DNA from: Pseudorasbora parva
Lineage: Eukaryota; Chordata; Actinopteri; Cypriniformes; Gobionidae
Assembly (NCBI RefSeq): GCF_024679245.1
Contig: NC_090178.1
Coordinates: 24,717,703 to 24,781,702, forward strand
DNA length: 64,000 bases
Direction of reading: 5' to 3'
Below, piece by piece: positions 40,866 through 52,505 of this stretch. Below the pieces are notes generated by a model that saw only the letters and a program-made list of their open reading frames with translations, made no database searches and was not told where the DNA came from. The translations under genes were made by a program, and so were the position numbers. How positions within the stretch are numbered: the first letter of the stretch is position 1; each line of letters starts with the position of its first letter.

Positions 40866-42092
40866 TACACTCTCAGAAAAAAAAAAGGTACAGTGCTGTC
40901 ATTGGCAGTACCCGAAGGTACAAAAGTGAAAAGGTACACCTTTGTACCTTACTCACCCCTATATTAGTAACATAAAAAGGTACATATCGGTACTTTAAGA
41001 GCATGTATTAGTAACGTGGTGGCTGTGGTCGGCCAAACCAAAAACATTTTTTTTTGAATGTGAATGCTGTTTTACGTGGATATTATGACATGAGTGAAGC
41101 ACAACGCTTTATTTACTAAATAAATAATAGGTACGCAATTAAATGTTACCTCGCAGCCAAGGAAACAACATTCATGTCAAACAGGAGAGGTAAACATTGT
41201 GAAGTGAGACAAATTTAAGCTTTGAGTTTTCCAATCTAGTCACCCGATTTCCCGAATAGGCTTACTCTATTTTATTCTACTGGACATGGAATCTCATATT
41301 TATTTTCCCAAATCTTAAAGAGATGTAAATTAAGTATCTCTTTGGTATAGTCTAAGTATAAATCTAAAGTATAATCTTCAGCATTATGTTTCCTTGGCTG
41401 CGAGGTAACATTTAATTGCGAACCTATTATTTATTTAGTAAATAAAGCGTTGTGCTTCACTCATGTCATAATATCCACGTAAAACAGCATTCACATACAA
41501 AAAAAATTGTTTAGCTGACCACAGCCGGTGCTACTCAGGCACCGCGGTGGCGCTCTACCGCGGTGGTGCGGTTGTCATGCACATAGACAGTAAAAGAAAT
41601 GGACAGAGCTATCCCATAGACGTCAACGGCGGAAAATGAGGTCAATTAGAGGCACAAACTTCCCGTCTCTGAGCGTCTCCTCCTGTCTATAAGGTAATTT
41701 CTCAACTGTGCCACAGAGTCGCGTTGGTTATGACGCAATCGATTTTTACAAAAACAGCTTCTACGGGCGATAATGTAAGATACAAGGTAACGGAGCCTTT
41801 TATGCATTGTCGTGTTTCTTTATAAATAAACAATGGACAAATGGAGTCTTTAAACGCCTCAGATGTAAAGTTATTCACTGTCAAAGTGACTCAAAAATGA
41901 ATGGGAGTCAAAGGGACGCTAACAGCAGGTGATGGCTTGGTTAGCAATGGCCGCCCCTATGGGGGGAACGCTTTCCGAGCGCTAGATTACCCCCTTGGTC
42001 ATGCATGTTTACTGGCACAGCAAAAAACTGCCACAGCCCTACTTAGGGTACCACCCCAGTGACAGCAATGTACCTTTTTTTCTGACAGTGTA
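40866..42092. mobile_element. Small DNA transposon, TA-flanked, nested
   Basis: Termini tacactctcagaaaaaaaaa and, inverted at the right end, tacactgtcagaaaaaaagg, each followed by gtaca and tgctgtca. TA on both sides may be the duplication. It contains an inner inverted repeat of about 155 bp (41,025-41,180 and 41,388-41,540) around a 210-bp loop. No coding frame. Confidence 0.72.
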
Positions 42093-42204
42093 GGAATATA
42101 AATAATAGATAGGAACATAAATAATAATACATATATGAACATTAATAATACTGATAATAAAAAAATCTAAATAATAGTGGAAAATATAACAACATAACTC
42201 AAAT

Positions 42205-42598
42205 TTAAAGGGATACTTCACCGCTATTTCATATTAAACTGTTATTACCTTAATTAAAACGAGTTGATACATACCTCTCTCGTCTCAGTGTGTGCTCTTA
42301 ATCTCTCTGACGCGTGGTGACGATCTGATAGCATTTAGCTTAGCCCACTAAGCCCAGTTCATTCACTATTGTACCAAACAGAGATCAAGTAGAAGTTTCC
42401 CCTATTTAAATACAGTTACACCAATAGTTGAACGATCAAGTATGAGGACAAAAAATAAAATGTGGCACTTTTCCTTTTCTTTGTGTCACCATACTTGGTC
42501 GTTCAACTATTCGTGTTGAACGAAAGAGGTATATATCAACTCATTTTAGTTAAGGGAATAACATAGTTTAATATGAAAAAAGTGAAGTATCCCTTTAA
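42205..42598. mobile_element. MITE with ~75-bp TIRs
   Basis: Left end ttaaagggatacttcaccgc; the right end is its near complement (agtgaagtatccctttaa). Both arms continue through a catattaaact segment to a tacctcttt segment. 394 bp with no frame. The exact duplication cannot be fixed because the ends are AT-rich. Confidence 0.8.
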
Positions 42599-42834
42599 AT
42601 AAACAGTGTAAAAAATTAGAACATTAAAAAAAAAAAAAAAATTCCATAGGCGTAATAGTTTTCATATCATACAAACCGTATTTTCTATCCCCTTACACTG
42701 CCCCTGCCCCTAAACCTAACCATCACAGGAAACATGCTGCATTTTACTTTCTTATAAAAACTCATTCTGTATGATTTATAAGCCTTTTGAAAAGTGAGGA
42801 CATGGGTAATGTCCTCATATTTCACAAAAACAAG

Positions 42835-42837
<3 letters not shown>

Positions 42838-42878
<41 letters not shown>
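42838..42878. repeat. (AC)n microsatellite
   Basis: About 20 dinucleotide repeats. Confidence 0.97.
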
Positions 42879-42880
<2 letters not shown>

Positions 42881-42966
42881 ATATATTTATCACTGTGGTG
42901 TACAATAGGGAAATACGCTGAGGTCAGACACAATACACACATTAAATACAATTTCTGAACAATTTC

Positions 42967-44650
42967 CTAATCTGAATCTGAACACAGATCAATTGCTGTC
43001 TGACCATTTTGGCGTCCCATTCCCTCATTTCTGTTGGGAGCAGCTCGAAGATGGTTCTTCATGAGATGTTTTATATCAGCCTCTGAAGATGCTGGGCCTG
43101 ACTGCTGTACAGAACCTGAATGAAGATGGAGCATATTTTGTATTACTTGTTTCACATCATTTAAAGTAGAGCATAAATAAGACTTTCATCAACCATCATT
43201 TGTAGTAACATAGCAATTCACAAAGTAATTTAACCTCTTTAAAGCTAGTTTTATACTTTCTGTGTGCACAAGGTTATACATGATGTAATGCAAAGCAAAA
43301 AACAAAGGCGTAGTTTGATGATGCCAAGTTTAAGAGCAGAACCTTGGGCCATATAGTCTTCATCTCACAGCCGGTGGAAAAGAATCGGGATAGGACTCAT
43401 TCATGAATGTGATTATTAACATTAATGTAGTAGGAAGCAGAGCAGGTCCAAGTGTTGTGGAGCTTAGCAAGGTTGCTGGAGCGATTGTTAATGAGATGAA
43501 CAACACACGCCTCGTGAGCACCGGGACTTTTATCATGACGGGATGGAACACTGTTCTGTGCACCATTTCCGCTTTTCCGGTCATGAGTATGCGCCTCTGT
43601 TTATCATATTAGATACATTTGAGTGTGTTTTAAAATTATGTTATTACGTTACTCTATGCATTCACTTGTTCACACTGCTAAGAGTAAAGCGCTTCTGCCG
43701 AGGCACAGATATGACGCAATTGACAGGTGACTCCCTCAAACGCTATGCTGAAACGCCACGGGTCCTTGGTTAAAATAGCAATTTTCTCACAATTTACAAA
43801 TAGTTGGAAACATTTGGGATATTGTAAGAACTCAACTGAACAAAATATATAACACATATATAAATACTACATAGTGCACCTTTAATATTGTTCATACAGT
43901 GTCACTTACGTTTGGATGTCAAAGCCTTCTAAAACAAAATAAATAAAACCAATAATTTGAGAAAATAAAAAGAAGATAGATGTATGGTGATATTATAGGT
44001 GGAAAATATTGGTAAAACATTATTTTTTACTTGATCAGAGATTATAACTTTATCAGCTCACCTGTGTTTCCTACTTCTCTGTCAGCAGCTTCCTCCAGAA
44101 ATGTTGTAATCTTGGGATAATTGCTGTAATGTTATAGTGGTTACTTTGTCCCTCCTGAAATCACAGAACATTTGTATATATATTTTAACCAGTTTCACAT
44201 TCGCATTTTTCGCATTCATCGATTAACAGCGCACACATTTAACTAACATTAAATGAATAAGCCCTAATGACCTATTCAATTTCCAGCAAAACCTTTACAA
44301 AACTGTCAAGTTCAACACCTCGGCTCTAATCTACCCATAAATATGTTATTAAAAGAACACATTTTATTAATAAGAGCTTAAGTTACGTTAACTGTTAACG
44401 TTAACTTAACTTACCTGCTCTGAAAACAGTTGGGATGCTAACGAACTTTCTCGAAGACAATTAATAACATTACATTTCTATAAAGTAAATATTCAACAGA
44501 AGAGTGTCAATTACACGTAAGAAAAGTGTTAGGAAAAGCTGTGTGTATTGTTTGTGTAACTTTAGAGAAAATAAACTCACCTGAAAGCAGTGGGGGAAAA
44601 ACAACAGAGGGAGTTTTGTAGTTTGTCGGTTGCTGCTGCATCGTATCCAT
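42967..44650 (-). other. Possible small multi-exon gene or relic (minus strand)
   Basis: Candidate exons with splice consensus on the minus strand: 44,650-44,581 starting MDTMQQQPTNYKTP and ending at ttcag/gtgag; an exon ending at 44,415 (gagcag/gtaag); 44,154-44,062 (tttcag ... cacag/gtgagc); 43,928-43,910 (ttttag ... caaac/gtaagt); and 43,115-42,967 (ttcattcag, then GSVQQSGPASSEADIKHLMK, ending DLCSDSD and a stop). The 93-nt exon is not clearly open in a joined frame, so this may be decayed. It could be a transposon-encoded gene of the 40,055-45,622 element or a captured host gene. Family not recognised. Confidence 0.3.
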
Positions 44651-45357
44651 GGCAACTCTGCGACGCTTCAGTGTTTGAAATCTTCTCGACTGTTCAATGC
44701 GCACGCACATTAAAACCAAAACACTTCAAGTCACGCAGCATTTACAGACACATCTATAATTAACACATTACATTTTACTGCAAAATGCCACCCCACGTGA
44801 TAATGGCACTTTTATTATTTAGGATGTTTTTGTTTTTGTTTTTGCAAACGCAGCTATTTAAAAAAAATTGATTAATGTCAAATATTTTACAAATCCAAAA
44901 CGGCTCGGAAGGAAACTGTGCCAAATGGATGCATTTTAAGGCCTTAGTCATGAAAAATGTTATAAATGAAATAATTACTAAATATTGAGGTCAATTTGAT
45001 GTCTAAAACATGACGTTGATTTGATGTAAATTAAACGTCAAAAATTTTGTCCTACATATACATAAAACCAATTTAAGTGTGGGATTAACTTCCGATTTTC
45101 ACCCAGTTAACACTGGAAAAAATTAATTTCCAAACTGAATTTAAAATGGTGCATAGGCCTACAGAATATTGGTTAAGTCTTGACTAATATTTGACGTCAA
45201 GGTGCCCGCTGGGTTAAAGGGGACTTTAAATTAGTGATTCCTCTGCGTACCACTAAAGGGAGCCTGAGTACCACTTTTGATTCCCCCAAAAAATAACCAA
45301 ACGAACAAAAACTTAACGTGAACGCTCTTGCTGGGGTCCGGCCCACACCCGCCGGAC

Positions 45358-45500
45358 GGACTCAATTCAGCTGTGGCGCGTATGGTCTGCGCAGCTGCCC
45401 CGGTTCGGCACCCAACCCGCCGAACGGACTCAATTCAGCTGTGGCGCGTATGGTCTGCGCAGCTGCCCCGGATCGGCGCCGCGCCCGCCGGACGGACTGC
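45358..45500. repeat. 68-bp subterminal direct repeat
   Basis: The segment ggactcaattcagctgtgg through gtctgcgcagctgccccgg occurs at 45,358 and 45,426, with a partial third start at 45,494. GC-rich, near the right end of the 5.6-kb element. Confidence 0.8.
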
Positions 45501-45622
45501 CATAGTTCAATCTACAGACAGGTCTGGCGCAAAGTTGGTGCAGATCTGCATAGTGAGTGTGACTGCTGCGCGAATCTGCTGATTCGAAAACGGATCTGGC
45601 ACAGATGTAAATGCTGTCTGGG

Positions 45623-46131
45623 GGTGTTACCCTGTGCGGGGGCGGACAAGTTAACAGGGACGCTAACGACAGCCTTCGCTAAACTCGGTTGATATCGCGC
45701 TTCTTGAGGTCAGGGGCAAGTGTATTTGCATAGAAACCAATGTGAATACATCAAGATTTAAATTCAGAGACAAAAAATTATCTATGCATGACCTGTAATT
45801 TTTTCCGAATCTTAATATGAGGAGGGCGCTCTCACAGAAAGTCCAAAAGTGGATTCGTAATACCCTGTCACGCTGGAGCTGCAGCTGAAGGAAAACAATC
45901 GTTATGAGTGATGAAACGTGACGACGACAATCAGACGAGTGCGACAATATATGCTTTATCTGTGTTTTTTAAGTCATCTCAATGTAGGCTATTTATTGAC
46001 AATAAAGTATCATATGAATAATGCAGCTTTTTTAATGTTTAGTATTCTGCTCACCACGGCTGCATTTATGTAATCGAAAATAGTTAAAACAGTAATATTT
46101 GAACATTATTACAAATTAAAACCGCTTTTTT
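45623..46131. other. tRNA-like SINE remainder and AT-rich spacer
   Basis: To about 45,700 this looks like the other half of the tRNA-like retroposon cut by the 5.6-kb element. The rest is AT-rich with no feature identified. Confidence 0.4.
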
Positions 46132-46680
46132 CCCTATGTGAATATATATATAGTAATTTATTCCTGTGATCAAAGCTGAATTTATCATCATTACTCCAGT
46201 CTTCAGTGTCACATGATCCGTCCCTAATCATTCTCAGATGAGGATTTCATAATCAAGAAACATTTATGATTATTATCTGTGTTGAAAACAGTTCCCAAAA
46301 TGTTGTGGAAACCATGATAGCCTACATGTTATTTTTCAGGATTATTTAATGAATAGAAAGTTCAATGGACAGCATTTATTTGCATTTATTAAATAAATTA
46401 TCTAATTTGTAATATTAAAAATATCACTTGTGATCAATTTAATGCATGTCTGATCAATAAAAGTATTAATTTCTCTCTTTTTTAATTTTACCACAAATGT
46501 TTAGAAAATTAAGCATCACCATGAGCAGCACAACTGATGTGTGTTGATCATCAGATCCTCATATGGGAATGATTAGTGAAGGATCACTGAAGACTGGAGT
46601 AATTATGATAAATTCAGCTTTGATCACAGGAATAAATCACACTTTACTATATATTCACATAGAGAACAGATGAGTTACAT
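46132..46680. mobile_element. Inverted-repeat element (~125-bp arms)
   Basis: The left arm (46,132-46,258) contains cctgtgatcaaagctgaatt and tactccagtcttcagtg. The right arm (46,548-46,670) carries their complements. A ~290-bp AT-rich loop separates them and there is no frame. It resembles a recurrent fish miniature element. Confidence 0.75.
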
Positions 46681-47514
<834 letters not shown>

Positions 47515-47589
47515 TTTTTTTTTTTTTTTTTGAGGTTTTGGGACTGCGAGTCGACTTAACATGGTTGTCGTCCAAAATACATTATCATC

Positions 47590-47662
47590 ACAGTGGTCTA
47601 GTGGTTAGCGCTCTTTGCATCTGCGTCAGCGACCTGGGTTTGATTCTTGCCTCTGAGGATTT
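47590..47662 (+). ncRNA. Decayed tRNA-like sequence
   Basis: A-box-like tggtctagtggttagcg and B-box-like gggtttgattc (consensus ggttcgattc with C lost) have tRNA spacing and are followed by T-rich sequence. The acceptor stem does not pair. Probably the head of a tRNA-derived SINE or a tRNA pseudogene. Confidence 0.45.
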
Positions 47663-47683
47663 TTTTTTTTGTTTTGTTAAAAT

Positions 47684-49043
47684 TAGGGATGTCCCGATCA
47701 GGTTTTTTTGCCCTCGAGTCCGAGTCATTTGATTTTGAGTATCTGTCGATACCGAGTCCCGATCCGATACTTCTATAATACATAAAAAAAGAATAAAGAA
47801 GAGCGAAAAAACGAACCAGGATGTTCCTTATTTTTTATTTTATTCACCTTATTTTAACATTCAACAACTAACAGAGCACTTCTGTGAGGTAGATTGAACA
47901 ATCAAGTAATAAATAAACATAAATTCTTCACTTTTGGATTTTAGTGCAACAGTAAATATAAAAAAGTCTAGGACCGGAGTTGCGCAGAGCAGGAAGTACA
48001 ATGGCGATATCAAAAGCACACCCATACTCTCATAGATGCAGAACAATTAATTATGTTGGTGTGAAATAAACAGTTATGGATATTAAATTAAATTAAATAA
48101 TCTGCTCCCAAAAATCCTGAAAAAATCTGTTAGTGCCTCAGTGACAACTTCACTCAGAGAAGACGTCGATCTCAGCTGTCAATCATGACATCACACAGCC
48201 GTTTTATAGCATCAAATAACTAACTAAAACTAAACTTTTTTAAAAAACAAACCATTTAAATGAAATCATTGTGATGATAACTGCCTACATTTACATAAAT
48301 CAACTTTGGGGAAAAATATTTGAAGTGTAATTTGATTGAAGTGTAATTAACAATGCTTTTCAGGTTTTTATAGGTCTAACATTAGTTTTTAGGTAGAGAA
48401 ATTGAATAAAGTAGGCTAATGAAATGCAAAATAGCTGCATATTTAACTGTTTAAATTAAATAATTATCCTTACAAAAGCTATTTAATCAAGAGCAGTGAT
48501 GGATTCCTTATCTTTTGTTTGACATTAAACAGACAGCAGTGAAGGCTACTGCCCTTTTAAGACCTGAAGGAAGGCTCTGCGTCGTCTTTCTCGACTGTAT
48601 AAAGTCCTCTTAAGGCGTATTCAGACTATGTCTGCTTGGATACTCATCAAGATGGACATGCTGACATACTTCTTGTGTGAGTTTGTCCGTTTAAGCGCAA
48701 CTCTTGAAAGAGAACTCAATATTTAGGCGCTGTGAGACGAGTGCGCGCTTTCGGATGATGCACAGAGACAGATCAGCGCGCGCGTTCTCATTCGCGTCTT
48801 CTGGCGAATTAGCGCTGTTGTAATGTATCACGGAGGAGCCAGCACGTGTATCCATCTACAGAAACATGCATAAAGCATTTTTTTCAAGTTACAGCCCATA
48901 TTATTGATGCGTCACTCATCATGCTCAGCTCACCCCAGAACATTATATCCGAGTCCTGATCGGGATGTAACGTCCGATTCCGAGTCTGAAATCACGCGAT
49001 CGGGCCCGATTTCCGATCATGTGATCGGATCGGGACATCCCTA
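47684..49043. mobile_element. hAT-type non-autonomous element
   Basis: 1,360 bp with TIRs tagggatgtcccgatc at both ends (inverted) between perfect 8-bp duplicates GTTAAAAT (47,676-47,683 and 49,044-49,051). There is no transposase frame. The core at about 48,340-48,900 is the reverse complement of the core of the hAT at 16,717-17,750, but the terminal sequences are unrelated. Confidence 0.92.
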
Positions 49044-49051
49044 GTTAAAAT

Positions 49052-49396
49052 TGTTAGTGTTACCATTTCTTTTTTTTTCCCTTTTTTTAAATAAGAATTA
49101 AAAAAAGAATGTCTGCTTATTTCTGTATATACATTAATTTCGTTTTTTCAATTTCTTACAGAAAAAAAGCTGTAAAATATTAATTAAACTTATGTTAAAA
49201 TAGACATTTCCTCTTAAAGTTGATGTAATACCAAAATACAAGAAATTCCCGTAAATTTAACAGTCAAAATTTTAATTACAGCACATATCTGTAAAACAAC
49301 AGGCATTTCACTATAAAATGAAAAATCAGGAAAAATCAGTAAAAAAAAATACACACTATTACCTGTAAAATTACGTTGTTGTTTTTTTTAACAGTG
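49052..49396. other. AT-rich stretch, possible transposon end
   Basis: Ends gttttttttaacagtgtg; the complement cacactgttaaaa resembles termini of several fish DNA transposons. No partner end was found. Confidence 0.35.
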
Positions 49397-49895
49397 TGTC
49401 TTGAGTTCGGGTCCAACAACTTCAAGGCTGTGCTCAAACTGAGACATGGTTTTATACCCAAAGTGCTATCAACCCCTTTCAGCATGCAGGTCATTACACA
49501 GCTTCTTTTACTCGCATCTCAGAGAGAATAAGACGCGAACCTATTCTGCCCAGTCAGAGCATTGAGATTGTATCTAGAGTGCGCCGCCCCTATGGGCAGT
49601 CGGATCAGCTCTTCATTGCTTCGGTGACTGCACTAAATGTTGTGCTGTCATGAAACAAAGACTTTCACCCTGGATAGTGGAAGCTATCTCACTAGCATAT
49701 AGGTCTAAGAACCTAACCTGTCCTACAAGCATTAAAGCCCACTCCTCTAGAGGCATGGCCTCGTCTTGGGCTTGGTCATGTGGCACTTCCATGGAAGATA
49801 TCTGTGCGGTGGCAGGCTGGGCCTCTCCGTCCACTTTTATCAGATTCTACAATTTGGAGGTATTAGCTTTACAAACAGTGCTTTTCTCCGTCTAA
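49397..49895 (+). pseudogene. DIRS tyrosine recombinase fragment (second family)
   Basis: Reads CLEFGSNNFKAVLK and HGFIPKVLSTPF, then after disruptions LSPWIVEAISLAYRS, KAHSSRGMASS (H-x-x-R) and FIRFYNLE (Tyr nucleophile). This is the C-terminal half of a DIRS recombinase, with at least one stop and frameshifts. It is closer to the fragment at 61,195-61,758 than to the intact copy at 20,431. Its 3' continuation is separated by a 1.9-kb insertion. Confidence 0.86.
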
Positions 49896-49992
49896 GGGCT
49901 CTATCTGCAGCCTGGCAACACGATTGCTTATATTGTGTTCCGCTAATACACAATCATTCATAAGCACCATTACACTCTACCATTCTGCCCTA

Positions 49993-51436
49993 CAAAGGCA
50001 AAAGACCTTAACTCACTGGAGTGTGGAACTGAGAAAAATGACTTTAAAGATTTTTTGTTGTCCAGCCAAATTGTTATAGGTAGGACACTGGGAATCTGGC
50101 ATTCAGATGTTTTAGTAATGACAATTATCTACATACACTTTTTTTTACTCAAACTTGACTTTTGACCCCTATTTTGAAGTTACTGCACTCTGCCTTTTTT
50201 ATTGTCTGCAAAAAATGAGGAGTCATGCCAAGGCAAAAGGCAGTAACTTCCATATTATCAATTTTTGGTTGCTGATCACCATTTGCAAAATCATTATAGT
50301 AACATCTGTATAAAATCTAATGATCATGGCATTTATTTTGGATAATTTACAATTAATTATAGCCATCTTCTTATTACCATCATGTGCTTTGGTTGCATTC
50401 TGATGCCATTATTAAGGACACAATACGTCTTGTAAAGAGTATCTTCATTGGTATGCAGCAAAACTTACAGGTTGATAGGTGACACCAGGGCCATCTAGCC
50501 TTTCTGGCACCCTAGGCAAGATTCATATGTTGCGCCCCCCCCCCCCCCACTCCCCCTTTTTTTTTCTCACTATAACTTATAAAGCAAATATGACTTCCTT
50601 ATTTCATAGGCATATTGTACATGCATTAATCGAATAATGTAGCTAGGTTTATTATCACTGAGATCACAGATGTTGGGGGGTTCGGGGGCATGCTCCCCCG
50701 AGAAAATTTAGATATCTATGATCTACATATGTGTATTTTAAGATGTTCTGAAGGCCAAAAATTTAGATAACAATAGCTTGAAAACCATGTCACTCGGCAC
50801 CGCTGCGGATTGAAGAACACACTGACACAAAGACTAAAAGACGGGACGAAGCCGTAGCCGAAGCCTCGCGCCAGTTTCATATGTTTTAAAGGTTAATCAC
50901 ATATTTTTTTAGGGGGGGCTGAGGCATAATTTCATAAAAAAAGGGCCTAGTGACACCAAAACAGAGTAATTATTTATTGCAATATGTTTCTAATGTTTTT
51001 ATCTTGTAAAAAAATGATACAATAGGCTACATAGCTTAATTACTTTACATCTTTGAATGAAAATCGCCTAGCCCAAAGAACGACAAGTAGGAATAATTCT
51101 CAGAATGCTTGTGGATTAAACATCTCAGATGACGTTCATTGCCATGGATTTTATCTGGTTTACAAGAAAAGGTAGGATATATGGATATAACTGCGAACTG
51201 TTACTACTGATTGTATGCGTGATCGAACGCTTTCACGGCATTCGAGTACACACACTCGTGCAGTGGGCAGCCCCACACTGCCTGACAGGCGCGCTGAGTG
51301 AGTATTCTACATTATATTCACCTTTCTTTTTAAACAAGCATTTTTTACTTTTTGCTAATTCATTCATTTTTTTTTATTTTTTTTTTAGCACTTTGGGATT
51401 GTTTTTAACTATGAAAAGGGCTTTACAAATAAAATA

Positions 51437-51502
<66 letters not shown>

Positions 51503-51897
51503 GAAAACATGTATGACAGTATACAAGCTACACCGTAACTTAAACGCGGCAAACTTTAATAGACAGTAAAACAAAGGCGGGACACCATAACTGCATGTCG
51601 GTACCGTAACTTAATTTTGACGCATGACTAAACAAAGGCAGAGTACTCCGTTTAAGGCTTAAACTCAGTTTAAGCGTTCCAAAACAAAGGCAAAGAGCGG
51701 TAACTGCTGTTACGGTGTTCTGCCTTGGTTTCTCCTGGGCTTTTGGAAGTTACTGTTAAGACAATCCATCATTTTCTCGAAAAAACAACAGAATTGACTA
51801 ACGATATTTATCCACATGATAAAGGAGGTCTTGAATGTCGCAAAAATGTCAATAACTCATTTCCGACCAAAAACGAAGTTACGGCCTTTTGCCTTTG
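49993..51897. mobile_element. DNA transposon with repeated subterminal motifs, inside DIRS remnant
   Basis: Ends caaaggcaaaagaccttaac and, inverted at the right end, caaaggcaaaaggccgtaac. The motif acaaaggc-rrag...gtaact recurs several times near both ends (50,165-50,250 and 51,540-51,720). It contains a poly-C run (about 50,536-50,549) and an ATT microsatellite. There is no long frame and no clear target duplication. Confidence 0.6.
51438..51502. repeat. (ATT)n microsatellite
   Basis: About 21 trinucleotide repeats. Confidence 0.97.
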
Positions 51898-51959
51898 CAC
51901 AGCAGCATAGATCCGACTATGTCCGGTCAGATGTGCAAACGAACTGACTCTTCCTGTTT

Positions 51960-52505
51960 TTTTTTCCCCTTATGAAGCCCGCCTGTGTCGGTCTCTCTAG
52001 AGGTTCTGACTTTCTCTCATTCAGTTGGGGATTTTGGGTCTGTCAGCATGCACGTTTTACATTGTGTTCCCATACGCAATATGAGAGACCTCTCGATAGG
52101 GAACCTACTCGGTTACTTTCGTAACCTCGGTTCCCTGAGAGAGGTAACGAGTATTGCGCTCCGCGCTGTGCTTGTGCTTCTCAGATGTTGCTTCTGTCAA
52201 TTTTTAAAACCTGATACCTATGGCGAAACAGGGTCCTATATAGCCTCCAGTATGCTAAGTCCCTTTAAGTCCCTTTTTCAGCGGTTACTCTAGAGCGCCC
52301 CCATTGGCTCGCTCTCCTCAGCCGCCTCTCCATAGGTTCCTGCAGTTGCCATGGCCCGGCCAATCAGAGCACTCCTCGCGCCATGCTATTGCCGTGCAGC
52401 GACACTGTGCTTTACATAGATACCTTTATATAATAAAGTTTTGCTTCATATTCTCGAGAAAAGTAGCTTTTCCCATACGCAATACTCGTTCCCTTTCGTT
52501 CAGTC
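51960..52505 (+). mobile_element. 3' end of second-family DIRS element
   Basis: Holds cccatacgcaatatgagaga and ggttactttcgtaacctcgg, followed by ggtaacgagtattgcg and a long segment to cccatacgcaatactcgttc. This is the terminal repeat and internal complementary region of a DIRS family distinct from the 20-25 kb copy. The 60,660-61,190 segment is its inverted relative. Confidence 0.72.

Larger units (their letters stand above)
40055..45622. mobile_element. 5.6-kb TIR element of uncertain superfamily
   Basis: Left end cccagacagcaaaatgtatt and right end, inverted, cccagacagcatttacatct form short imperfect TIRs. The left subterminal region (40,060-40,340) is packed with gggccaga/tctggccc motifs in both orientations. 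The right one has a 68-bp direct repeat. Only GG flanks both sides. Inside are a TA-flanked element, a MITE, an AC repeat and possible minus-strand exons. Subterminal repeats recall CACTA-like elements, but the ends do not read CACT, so the superfamily is left open. Confidence 0.6.
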
